Assembly: GCF_029227915.1 (NCBI RefSeq)
Contig: NC_079886.1
Location: 12,915,501 to 12,979,500, forward strand
Reading direction: 5' to 3'
From: Hydractinia symbiolongicarpus
Lineage: Eukaryota; Cnidaria; Hydrozoa; Anthoathecata; Hydractiniidae
DNA: 64,000 nucleotides
Positions 28,101 through 41,500 of the stretch are shown one piece after another. Each line of letters opens with the position of its first letter. The stretch's first letter is position 1. The notes under the pieces are model-generated. The model did no database searches. It worked only from the letters and a program-made list of their open reading frames with translations, and was not told the DNA's origin. Both the position numbers and the translations under genes were made by a program.

Positions 28101-31100
28101 CGTAAATCACGTGGTTTCACCTGTCTGCGCAGGTTACGATTGGACTAGTCCTTCCAGTCTCAATGCGCTACAACGTCCCAAGTCATTTTCATTAGCGCCG
28201 TTGCCTTACAACACTCTTAACTACGTGCACAGTCCTATAAATGCTGTAATATGGCCTTTTGCAGCCTAATAAAAGCCTCACACGTAAATCACGTGGTTCC
28301 ATCTGCCTGCGCAGGTTACCATTGAACTATTCCTTTCAGTTTCAATGCGCTACAACGTCCAAAGTCGTTTTTATTACCGCCGTTGCCTTACAACACTCTT
28401 AACTACGTGCACAGTCCTATAAAGGCTGTAATATTGCCTTTTGCAGTCTAATAAAGGCGTCACACGTAAATCACGTGGTTTCACCTGTCTGCCCAGATTA
28501 CCATTCGACTGTTCCTTCCAGTCTCGACGCACTTCAAAGTTCCAAGTGGTTTGCCTTAGCGCCGTGGCCTTAGAACACTCTTAACTACGTGCAGAGTCCT
28601 ATAAAGACTGTAATATACCCTTTTGCAGTCCAATAAAGGCCGCACACGTAAATCACGCGGTTTCAGCTGCCCGCGCAGGTTACCAATGGACTAGTCCTTC
28701 AAATTTCAATGCACTACAACGTTCCAAGTGGTTTTCCTTAGCGCTGTTGCCTTAGAATTCTCTTAACTATGTGCACAGTCCAATAAAAGGTGTAATATAC
28801 CCTTTTGCAGTGCAATAAAGGTCGCACACGTAAATCACGCGGTTTCAGCTGCCCGCGCAGGTTACCATTGGACTAGTCCTTCTAGTCTCAATGCACTACA
28901 ACGTTCCAAGTGGTTTTCCTTAGCGCTGTTGCCTTACAACACTTTTAACTACGTGCACAGTCCTATAAAAGCTGTAATATGGCCTTTTGCAGTCTAATAA
29001 AGGCCTGACTCGTAAATCACGTGCTTCCATCTGCTTGCGCAGGTTACAATTGGCCTAGTCCTTCAAGTTTCAAAGCGCTACAATGTCCCAAGTCGTTTTC
29101 ATTGGCGCCGTTGCCTTAGAACACTCTTAACTATGTGCACAGTCCAATAAAAGGTGTAATATAGCCTTTTGCAGTCTAATAAAGGCCTTACACGTAAATC
29201 ACGTGGTTTCAACTGCCCGCGCAGGTTACCATTAGACTAGTCCTTCCAGTCTCAATGCACTACAACGTTCCAAGTGGTTTTCCTTAGCGCTGTTACCTTA
29301 AAACTCTCTTAACTACGTGCGCAGTCCAATAAAAGGTGTAATGTAGCCTTTTGCAGCCAAATAAAGGCTTCAAACGTAAATCACGTGGCTTCACCTGTCT
29401 GCGCAGGTTACGATTAGACTAGTCCTTCCAGTCTCAATGCGCTACAACGTTCCAAGTGGTTTTCCTTAGCGCTGTTGCCTTAGAACTCTCTTAACTATGT
29501 GCACAGTCCTATAAAGCCTGTAATATGGCCTTTTGCAGTCTAATAAAGGCTTTACATGTAAATCACGTGCTTTAACCTGCCTGCACGGGTTACCATTGGA
29601 CTAGACATTTCAATCTCAATGCGCTACAACGTCCCAATTCGTGTTCATTGGCGCCGTTGCCTTAGAACACTCTTAACTACGTGCACAGTCCAATAAAAGG
29701 TGTAATATAGCCTTTTGCAGTCTAATAAAGGCCTCACACGTAAATCACGTGGTTCCATCTGCCTGTGCAGGTTACCATTGGACTATTCCTTCCAGCTTCA
29801 ATGCACTACAAAGTCCCAAGTCGCCTTCATTAGCGCCGTCGCTTCAGGAAACTCTTAACTACGTGCGCAGTCCTATAAAGGCCATAATATGGCCTTTTTG
29901 CAGTGTAATAAAGGTTTCACACGTAAATCACGTGGTTTCATCTGCCTGCGCAGGTTACCATTGGACTAGCCGTTCCAGTCTCAATGCGCTACAACGTCCC
30001 AAGTTGTTTTCATTACCGTCGTTGCCTTACAACACTCCTAAATACGTGCACAGTCCTATAGAAGCTGTAATATGGCCTTTTGCAGACTAATAAAGGCCTC
30101 ATACGTAATTAACGTGGTTCCATCTGCCTGTGCAGGTTACCAATGCACTTTTCTTTCCAGTCTCATGCGCTACCACGTCCCAAGTCGTTTTCATTAGCGC
30201 CGTCGCCTTACAACAATCTTAACTACGTGCACAGTCCAATGAAGGGTGTAATATAGCCTTTTGCAGTCTAATAAAGGTCTCACACGTAAATCACGTGGTT
30301 CCATCTGCCTGTGCAGGTTACCATTGCCCTATTCCTTCCAGTCTCGATGCACTTCAATGTTCCAAGTGGTTTTCCTTAGCGCCGCGGCTTTAGAACATTC
30401 TTAACTACGTGCACAGTCCTATGAAGACCGTAATATACCCTTTTGCAGTCCAATAAAGGCCGCACACGTAAATCACGCGGTTTCATCTGCCTGTGCAGGT
30501 TACCATTGGACTATTCCTTCCAGTTTCAATTGGCTACAAAGTCCTAGGTCGCTTTCATTAGCGCCGTCGCTTTAGAACACTCTTAACTACGTGCATCGTT
30601 CTATAAAGGCTGTAAAATGGCCTTTTGTAGTCTAATAAAGGCCTCATGCGTAATTAACGTGGTTCCATCTGCCCGCGCAGGTTCCCATTAGACTAGTCCT
30701 TCCAGTCTCAATGCACTACAAAGTCCCAAGTCGCTTTCATTAGCGCCGTCGCTTTAGAACACTGTTAACTACGTGCACAGTCCAATAAAGGGTTAATATA
30801 GCCTTTTGCAGTCTAATAAAGGTCTCACACGTAAATCACGTGGTTCCATCTGCCTGTGCAGGTTACCATTGGCTTATTCCTTCCAGTCTCGATGCACTTC
30901 AATGTTCCAAGTGGCTTTCCTTAGCGCCGTGGCCTTAGAACACTCTTAACTACGTGCACAGTCCTAAAAAGACCGTAATATACCCTTTTGCAGTCCAAAA
31001 AAGGCCGCACACGTAAATCACGCGGTTCCATTTGCCTGTGCAGGTTACCATTGGACTATTCCTTCCAGCTTCAGTGGGCTACAAAGTCCTAGGTCGCTTT

Positions 31101-34100
31101 CATTAGCGCCGTCGCTTCAGAACACTCTTAACTACGTGCATCGTTCTATAAAGGCTGTAATATGGCCTTTTGTAGTCTAATAAAGGCCTCATGCGTAATT
31201 AACGTGGTTCCATCTGCCTGTGCAGGTTACCATTGCACTGTTCTTTCCAGTCTCATGCGCTACCACGTCCCAAGTCGTTTTCATTAGCGCCGTTGCCTTA
31301 CAACACTCTTAACTACGTGCACAGTCCAATGAAGGCTGTAATATGGCCTTTAGCAGTCTAATAAAGGCCTCGCACGTAAATCACTTGGTTTACCTGTCTG
31401 CGCAGGTTACGATTGGCTTAGTCCTTCCAATCTCAATGCGCTACAACGTCCTAAGTCGTTTTCATTAGCACCATTGCCTTAGAACTCTCTTAACTACGTG
31501 CACAGTCCAATAAAAGTTGTAATGCAGCCTTTTGCAGTCTAATAACGGCCGCACACGTAAATCACGTGGTTCCATCTGCCTGCGCAGGTTACCATTGCAC
31601 TATTCCTTCCAGTCTCAATGCGCTACAACGTCCCAAGTCGTTTTCATTAGCGCCGTCGCTTCAGAACACTCTTAACTACGTGCATCGTTCTATAAAGGCT
31701 GTAATATGGCCTTTTGTAGTCTAATAAAGGCCTCATGCGTAATTAACGTGGTTCCATCTGCCTGTGCAGGTTACCATTGCACTGTTCTTTCCAGTCTCAT
31801 GCGCTACCACGTCCCAAGTCGTTTTCATTAGCGCCGTCGCCTTACAACAATCTTATCTACGTGCACAGTCCAATGAAGGGTGTAATATAGCCTTTTGCAG
31901 TCTAATAAAGGTCTCACACGTAAATCACGTGGTTCCATCTGCCTGTGCAGTTTACCATTGGCCTATTCCTTCCAGTCTCGATGCACTTCAATGTTCCAAG
32001 TGGTTTTCCTTAGCGCCGCGGCTTTAGAACACTCTTAACTACGTGCACAGTCCTATGAAAACCGTAATATACCCTTTTGCAGTCCAATAAAGGCCGCACA
32101 CGTAAATCACGCGGTTCCATCTGCCTGTGCAGGTTACCATTGGACTATTCCTTCCAGTTTCAATGGGCTACAAAGTCCTAGGTCGCTTTCATTAGCGCCG
32201 TCGCTTCAGAACACTCTTAACTACGTGCATCGTTCTATAAAGGCTGTAATATGGCCTTTTGTAGTCTAATAAAGGCCTCATGCGTAATTAACGTGGTTCC
32301 ATCTGCCTGTGGAGGTTACCATTGCACTGTTCTTTCCAGTCTCATGCGCTACCACGTCCCAAGTCGTTTTCATTAGCGCCGTTGCCTTACAACACTCTTA
32401 ACTACGTGCACAGTCCCATGAAGGCTGTAATATGGCCTTTAGCAGTCTAATAAAGGCCTCGCACGTAAATCACGTGGTTTCACCTGTCTGCGCATGTTAC
32501 GATTGGCCTATTCCTTCCAATCTCAATGCGCTACAACGTCCTAAGTCGTTTTCATTAGCACCATTGCCTTAGAACTCTCTTAACTACGTGCACAGTCCAA
32601 TAAAAGTTGTAATGCAGCCTTTTGCAATCTAATAACGGCCTCACACGTAAATCACGTGGTTCCATCTGCCTGCGCAGGTTACCATTGCACTATTCCTTCC
32701 AGTCTCAATGCGCTAAAACGTCCCAAGTCGTCTTCATTAGCGCCGTTGCTGTACAACACTATTAACTACGTGCACAGTCCTATAAAGGCGGTAATATGGC
32801 CTTTTGCAGTTTAATAAAGGCCTCGCACGTAAATCACGCGGTTTCACCTGTTTGCCCAGGGTACCATTGGACTATTCCTTCCAGTCTCAATGCGCTACAA
32901 CGACCCAAGTCGTTTTCATTAGCGCGGTTGCCTTACAACACTCTTAACAACGTGCACAGTCCTATAAAGACCGTAATATACCCTTTTGCAGTGCAATAAA
33001 GGCCGCACACGTAAATCACGCGATTTCAGCTGCCTGCGAAGGTTACCAATGGACTAGTCCTTCAAATTTCAATGCACTACAACGTTCCAAGTGGTTTTCC
33101 TTAGCGCTGTTGCCTTAGAACTCTCTTAACTATGTGCACAGTCCTATAAAGCCTGTAATATGGCCTTTTGCAGTCTGATAAAGGCTTCACACGTAAATCA
33201 CGTGCTTTTACCTGCCTGCACAGGTTACCATTGGACTAGACGTTCCAGTCTCAATGCGCTACAACGTCCCAAGTCGTATTTATTGGCGCCATTGCCTTAG
33301 AACACTCTTAACTACGTGCACAGTCCAATAAAAGGTGTAATATAGCCTTTTGCAGTCCAATAAAGGCCTCACACGTAAATCACGTGGTTTCACCTGTCTG
33401 CGCAGGTTACGATTGGACTAGTCCTTACAGTCTCAATGCGCTACAACGTCCCAAGTCATTTTCATTAGCGCCGTTGCCTTACAACACTCTTAACAACGTG
33501 CACAGTCCTATAAAGACCGTAATATACCCTTTTGCAGTGCAATAAAGGCCGCACACGTAAATCACGCGGTTTCAGCTGCCTGCGCAGGTTACCAATGGAC
33601 TAGTCCTTCAAATTTCATTGCACTACAACGTTCCAAGTGGTTTTCCTTAGCGCTGTTGCCTTAGAACTCTCTTAACTATGTGCACAGTCCTATAAAGCCT
33701 GTAATATGGCCTTTTGCAGTCTGATAAAGGCTTCACACGTAAATCACGTGCTTTTACCTGCCTGCACAGGTTACCATTGGACTAGACGTTCCAGTCTCAA
33801 TGCGCTACAACGTCCCAAGTCGTATTTATTGGCGCCGTTGCCTTAGAACACTCTTAACTACGTGCACAGTCCAATAAAAGGTGTAATATAGCCTTTTGCA
33901 GTCTAATAAAGGCCTCACACGTAAATCACGTGGTTTCACCTGTCTGCGCAGGTTACGATTGGACTAGTCCTTCCAGTCTCAATGCGCTACAACGTCCCAA
34001 GTCATTTTCATTAGCGCCGTTGCCTTACAACACTCTTAACTACGTGCACAGTCCTATAAATGCTGTAATATGGCCTTTTGCAGCCTAATAAAAGCCTCAC

Positions 34101-37100
34101 ACGTAAATCACGTGGTTCCATCTGCCTGCGCAGGTTACCATTGAACTATTCCTTTCAGTTTCAATGCGCTACAACGTCCAAAGTCGTTTTTATTACCGCC
34201 GTTGCCTTACAACACTCTTAACTACGTGCACAGTCCTATAAAGGCTGTAATATTGCCTTTTGCAGTCTAATAAAGGCGTCACACGTAAATCACGTGGTTT
34301 CACCTGTCTGCCCAGATTACCATTCGACTGTTCCTTCCAGTCTCGACGCACTTCAAAGTTCCAAGTGGTTTGCCTTAGCGCCGTGGCCTTAGAACACTCT
34401 TAACTACGTGCAGAGTCCTATAAAGACTGTAATATACCCTTTTGCAGTCCAATAAAGGCCGCACACGTAAATCACGCGGTTTCAGCTGCCCGCGCAGGTT
34501 ACCAATGGACTAGTCCTTCAAATTTCAATGCACTACAACGTTCCAAGTGGTTTTCCTTAGCGCTGTTGCCTTAGAATTCTCTTAACTATGTGCACAGTCC
34601 AATAAAAGGTGTAATATACCCTTTTGCAGTGCAATAAAGGTCGCACACGTAAATCACGCGGTTTCAGCTGCCCGCGCAGGTTACCATTGGACTAGTCCTT
34701 CTAGTCTCAATGCACTACAACGTTCCAAGTGGTTTTCCTTAGCGCTGTTGCCTTAGACCTCTCTTAACACGTGCACAGTCCAATAAAAGGTGTAATGCAG
34801 CCTTTTGCAGCCTAATAAAGGCTTCACACGTAAATCACGTGGTTTCACCTGTCTGCGCAGGTTACGATTGGACTAGTCCTTCCAGTCTCAATGCGCTACA
34901 ACGTCCCAAGTCGTTTTTATTACCGTCGTTGCTTTACAACACTATTGACTACGTGCACAGTCCTATAAAGGCTGTAATATTGCCTTTTGCAGTCTAATAA
35001 AGGCGTCACACGTAAATCACGTGGTTTCACCTGTCTGCCCAGATTACCATTCGACTGTTCCTTCCAGTCTCGACGCACTTCAAAGTTCCAAGTGGTTTGC
35101 CTTAGCGCCGTGGCCTTAGAACACTCTTAACTACGTGCAGAGTCCTATAAAGGCCGTAATATACCCTTTTGCAGTCCAATAAAGGCCACACACGTAAATC
35201 ACGTGGTTTCACCTGTCTGCGCAGGTTACGATTGGACTAGTCCTTCCAGTCTCAATGCGCTACAACGTCCCAAGTCATTTTCATTAGCGCCGTTGCCTTA
35301 CAACACTTTTAACTACGTGCACAGTCCTATAAAAGCTGTAATATGGCCTTTTGCAGTCTAATAAAGGCCTGACTCGTAAATCACGTGCTTCCATCTGCTT
35401 GCGCAGGTTACAATTGGCCTAGTCCTTCAAGTTTCAAAGCGCTACAATGTCCCAAGTCGTTTTCATTGGCGCCGTTGCCTTAGAACACTCTTAACTATGT
35501 GCACAGTCCAATAAAAGGTGTAATATAGCCTTTTGCAGTCTAATAAAGGCCTTACACGTAAATCACGTGGTTTCAACTGCCCGCGCAGGTTACCATTAGA
35601 CTAGTCCTTCCAGTCTCAATGCACTACAACGTTCCAAGTGGTTTTCCTTAGCGCTGTTACCTTAAAACTCTCTTAACTACGTGCGCAGTCCAATAAAAGG
35701 TGTAATGTAGCCTTTTGCAGCCAAATAAAGGCTTCAAACGTAAATCACGTGGCTTCACCTGTCTGCGCAGGTTACGATTAGACTAGTCCTTCCAGTCTCA
35801 ATGCGCTACAACGTTCCAAGTGGTTTTCCTTAGCGCTGTTGCCTTAGAACTCTCTTAACTATGTGCACAGTCCTATAAAGCCTGTAATATGGCCTTTTGC
35901 AGTCTAATAAAGGCTTTAAATGTAAATCACGTGCTTTAACCTGCCTGCACGGGTTACCATTGGACTAGACATTTCAATCTCAATGCGCTACAACGTCCCA
36001 ATTCGTGTTCATTGGCGCCGTTGCCTTAGAACACTCTTAACTACGTGCACAGTCCAATAAAAGGTGTAATATAGCCTTTTGCAGTCTAATAAAGGCCTCA
36101 CACGTAAATCACGTGGTTCCATCTGCCTGTGCAGGTTACCATTGGACTATTCCTTCCAGCTTCAATGCACTACAAAGTCCCAAGTCGCCTTCATTAGCGC
36201 CGTCGCTTCAGGAAACTCTTAACTACGTGCGCAGTCCTATAAAGGCCATAATATGGCCTTTTTGCAGTGTAATAAAGGTTTCACACGTAAATCACGTGGT
36301 TTCATCTGCCTGCGCAGGTTACCATTGGACTAGCCGTTCCAGTCTCAATGCGCTACAACGTCCCAAGTTGTTTTCATTACCGTCGTTGCCTTACAACACT
36401 CCTAAATACGTGCACAGTCCTATAGAAGCTGTAATATGGCCTTTTGCAGACTAATAAAGGCCTCATACGTAATTAACGTGGTTCCATCTGCCTGTGCAGG
36501 TTACCAATGCACTTTTCTTTCCAGTCTCATGCGCTACCACGTCCCAAGTCGTTTTCATTAGCGCCGTCGCCTTACAACAATCTTAACTACGTGCACAGTC
36601 CAATGAAGGGTGTAATATAGCCTTTTGCAGTCTAATAAAGGTCTCACACGTAAATCACGTGGTTCCATCTGCCTGTGCAGGTTACCATTGCCCTATTCCT
36701 TCCAGTCTCGATGCACTTCAATGTTCCAAGTGGTTTTCCTTAGCGCCGCGGCTTTAGAACACTCTTAACTACGTGCACAGTCCTATGAAGACCGTAATAT
36801 ACCCTTTTGCAGTCCAATAAAGGCCGCACACGTAAATCACGCGGTTTCATCTGCCTGTGCAGGTTACCATTGGACTATTCCTTCCAGCTTCAGTGGGCTA
36901 CAAAGTCCTAGGTCGCTTTCATTAGCGCCGTCGCTTCAGAACACTCTTAACTACGTGCATCGTTCTATAAAGGCTGTAATATGGCCTTTTGTAGTCTAAT
37001 AAAGGCCTCATGCGTAATTAACGTGGTTCCATCTGCCTGTGCAGGTTACCATTGCACTGTTCTTTCCAGTCTCATGCGCTACCACGTCCCAAGTCGTTTT

Positions 37101-38530
37101 CATTAGCGCCGTTGCCTTACAACACTCTTAACTACGTGCACAGTCCAATGAAGGCTGTAATATGGCCTTTAGCAGTCTAATAAAGGCCTCGCACGTAAAT
37201 CACTTGGTTTACCTGTCTGCGCAGGTTACGATTGGCTTAGTCCTTCCAATCTCAATGCGCTACAACGTCCTAAGTCGTTTTCATTAGCACCATTGCCTTA
37301 GAACTCTCTTAACTACGTGCACAGTCCAATAAAAGTTGTAATGCAGCCTTTTGCAGTCTAATAACGGCCGCACACGTAAATCACGTGGTTCCATCTGCCT
37401 GCGCAGGTTACCATTGCACTATTCCTTCCAGTCTCAATGCGCTACAACGTCCCAAGTCGTTTTCATTAGCGCCGTCGCTTCAGAACACTCTTAACTACGT
37501 GCATCGTTCTATAAAGGCTGTAATATGGCCTTTTGTAGTCTAATAAAGGCCTCATGCGTAATTAACGTGGTTCCATCTGCCTGTGGAGGTTACCATTGCA
37601 CTGTTCTTTCCAGTCTCATGCGCTACCACGTCCCAAGTCGTTTTCATTAGCGCCGTCGCCTTACAACAATCTTATCTACGTGCACAGTCCAATGAAGGGT
37701 GTAATATAGCCTTTTGCAGTCTAATAAAGGTCTCACACGTAAATCACGTGGTTCCATCTGCCTGTGCAGTTTACCATTGGCCTATTCCTTCCAGTCTCGA
37801 TGCACTTCAATGTTCCAAGTGGTTTTCCTTAGCGCCGCGGCTTTAGAACACTCTTAACTACGTGCACAGTCCTATGAAAACCGTAATATACCCTTTTGCA
37901 GTCCAATAAAGGCCGCACACGTAAATCACGCGGTTCCATCTGCCTGTGCAGGTTACCATTGGACTATTCCTTCCAGTTTCAATGGGCTACAAAGTCCTAG
38001 GTCGCTTTCATTAGCGCCGTCGCTTCAGAACACTCTTAACTACGTGCATCGTTCTATAAAGGCTGTAATATGGCCTTTTGTAGTCTAATAAAGGCCTCAT
38101 GCGTAATTAACGTGGTTCCATCTGCCTGTGGAGGTTACCATTGCACTGTTCTTTCCAGTCTCATGCGCTACCACGTCCCAAGTCGTTTTCATTAGCGCCG
38201 TTGCCTTACAACACTCTTAACTACGTGCACAGTCCCATGAAGGCTGTAATATGGCCTTTAGCAGTCTAATAAAGGCCTCGCACGTAAATCACGTGGTTTC
38301 ACCTGTCTGCGCATGTTACGATTGGCCTATTCCTTCCAATCTCAATGCGCTACAACGTCCTAAGTCGTTTTCATTAGCACCATTGCCTTAGAACTCTCTT
38401 AACTACGTGCACAGTCCAATAAAAGTTGTAATGCAGCCTTTTGCAATCTAATAACGGCCTCACACGTAAATCACGTGGTTCCATCTGCCTGCGCAGGTTA
38501 CCATTGCACTATTCCTTCCAGTCTCAATGC
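23120..38530 (+). repeat. 5819-bp higher-order repeat, about 2.6 copies
   Basis: Landmarks recur at a strict 5819-bp offset, for example near 25945, 31764 and 37583, and near 26977 and 32796. The unit is close to 32 monomers. The copies differ by block events of about 545 bp (three monomers). One block near 34750-35300 is absent from the first copy at about 28930, and another present near 30500-31050 is missing from the third copy at about 36880. The third copy ends at about 38530. Its size makes this the largest coherent repeat unit in the array. Confidence 0.87.
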
Positions 38531-41500
38531 GCTACAACGTCCCAAGTCGTTTTCATTAGCGCCGTTGCCTTACAACACTCTTAACAACGTGCATAGTCCT
38601 ATAAAGACCGTAATATACCATTTTGCAGTGCAATAAAGGCCGCACACGTAAATCACGCGGTTTTAGCTGCCTCCGCAGGTTACCAATGGACTAGTCCTTC
38701 AAATTTTAATGCACTACAACGTTCCAAGTGGTTTTCCTTAGCGCTGTTGCCTTAGAACTCTCTTAACTATGTGAACAGTCCTATAAAGCCTGTAATATGG
38801 CCTTTTGCAGTCTAATAAAGGCTTTACACGTAAATCACGTGCTTTAACCTGCCTGCACAGGTTACCATTGGACTAGAAGTTTCAGTCTCAATGCGCTACA
38901 ACGTCCCAATTCGTGTTCATTGGCGCCGTTGCCTTAGAACACTCTTAACTACGTGCACAGTCCAATAAAAGGTGTAATATAGACTTTTGCAGTCTAATAA
39001 AGGCCTCACACGTAATTCACGTGGTTCCATCTGCCTGTGCAGGTTACCATTGGACTATTCCTTCCAGCTTCAATGCACTACAAAGTCCCAACTCGCTTTC
39101 ATTAGCGCCGTCGCTTCAGGAAACTCTTAACTACGTGCGCAGTCCTATAAAGGCCATAATATGGCCTTTTGCAGTGTAATAAAGGTCTCACACGTAAATC
39201 ACGTGGTTCCATCTGACTGTGCAGGTTACCATTTGCTTATTCCTTCCAGTCTCGATGCACTTCAATGTTCCAAGTGGTTTTCCTTAGCGCCGTGGCCTTA
39301 GAACACTCTTAACTACGTGCACAGTCCTATAAAGACCGTAATATACCCTTTTAAAGTCCAATAAAGGCCGCACACGTAAATCACGCGGTTCCATCTGCCT
39401 GTGCACGTTACCATTGGACTATTCCTTCCAGCTTCAATGGGCTACAACGTCCTAAGTCGTTTTCATTGGCGGTGTGGCCTTAGAACTGTCTTAACTATGG
39501 GCACGGTCCTATAAAGGCTGTAATATCGCCTTTTGCAGTCTAATAAAGGCCTTGCACGTAAATCACGTGGTTTCACCTGTCTGCGCAGGTTACCATTGGA
39601 CTATTCCTTCTAGTCTCAATGCGCTACAACGTCCCAAGTCGTTTTCATTAGCGCCGTTGCTTACAACACTCTTAATAACGGGCACAGTCCTATAAAGACC
39701 GTAATATACCCTTTTGCAGTGCAATAAAGGCCGCACACGTAAATAACGCGGTTTCAGCTGCCTGCGCAGGTTACCAATGGACTAGTCCTTCAAATTTCAA
39801 TGCAATACAACGTTCCAAGAGGTTTTCCTTAGCACTGTTGCCTTAGAATTCTCTTAACTATGTGCACAGTCCTATAAAGCCTGTAATATGGCCTTTTGCA
39901 GTCCAATAAAGGCTTCACACGTAAATCACGTGCTTTTACCTGCCTGCACAGGTTACCTTTGGACTAGACGTTCCAGTCTCAATGCCCTACAACGTCCCAA
40001 GTCGTGTTCATTGGCGCCGTTGCCTTACAACACTCCTAACTGCGTGCACAGTCCAATAAAAGGTGTAATATAGCCTTTTGCAGTCTAATAAAGGCCTTAC
40101 ACGTAAATCACGTGGTTTCACCTGTCTGCGCAGGTTACGATTGGACTAGTCCTTCCAATCTCAATGCGCTACAACGTCCCAAGTCATTTTCATTAGCGCC
40201 GTTGCCTTACAACACTTTTAACTACGTGCACAGTCCTATAAAGGCTGTAATATGGCCTTTTGCAGTCTAATAAAGGCCTGACTCGTAAATCACGTGCTTC
40301 CATCTGCTTGCACAGGTTACCATTGGCCTAGTCCTTCAAGTCTCAATGCGCTACAATGTCCCAAGTCGTTTTTATTGGCGCCGTTGCCTTAGAACACTCT
40401 TAACTACGTGCACAGTCCTTTAAAGGCTGTAATATGGCCTTTTGCAGTCTAATAAAAGCCTCACACATAAAATACGTGGTTCCATCTGCCTGCGCAGGTT
40501 ACCATTGCACTAGTCCTTCCAATCTCAATGCGCTACAACGTTCCAAGTCATTTTCATTAGCGCCGTTGCCTTACAACACTTTTAACTACGTGCACAGTCC
40601 TATAAAGGCTGTAATATGGCCTTTTGCAGTCTAATAAAGGCCTGACTCGTAAATCACGTGCTTTCATCTGCTTGCACAGGTTACCATTGCACTATTCCTT
40701 CAAGTCTCAATGCGCTACAATGTCCCAAGTCGTTTTTATTGGCGCCGTTGCCTTAGAACACTCTTAACTACGTGCACAGTCCTTTAAAGGCTGTAATATG
40801 GCCTTTTGCAGTCTAATAAAAGCCTCACACATAAAATACGTGGTTCCATCTGCCTGCGCAGGTTACCATTGCACTATTTCTTCCAGTCTCAATGCGCTAC
40901 AACGTCCCAAGTCGTTTTCATTAGCGCCGTTGCCTTACAACACTCTTAACTACGTGCACAGTCCTATAAAGGCTGTAATATGGCCTTTTGCAGCGTATTA
41001 AAGGCCTGACTCGTAAATCACGTGCTTCCATCTGCTTGCGCAGGTTACCATTGCACTATTCCTTCCAGTCTCAATGCGCTACAACGTCCCAAGTCGTCTT
41101 CATTAGCGCCGTTGCTGTACAACACTATTAACTACGTGCACAGTCCTATAAAGGCTGTAATATTGCCTTTTGCAGTCTAATAAAGGCGTCACACGTAAAT
41201 CACGTGGTTTCACCTGTCTGCCCAGATTACCATTCGACTGTTCCTTCCAGTCTCGATGCACTTCAATGTTCCAAGTGGTTTTCCTTAGCGCCGTGGCCTT
41301 GGAACACTCTTAACTTCGCGCACAGTACTATAACGACCATAATATACCCTTTTGCAGTCCAATAAAGGCAGCACACGTAAATCACGTGCTTCCATCTGCT
41401 TGCGCAGGTTACCATTGCACTATTCCTTCCAGTTTCAATGCGCTACAACGTCCCAAGTCGTCTTCATTAGCGCCGTTGCTGTACAACACTATTAACTACG

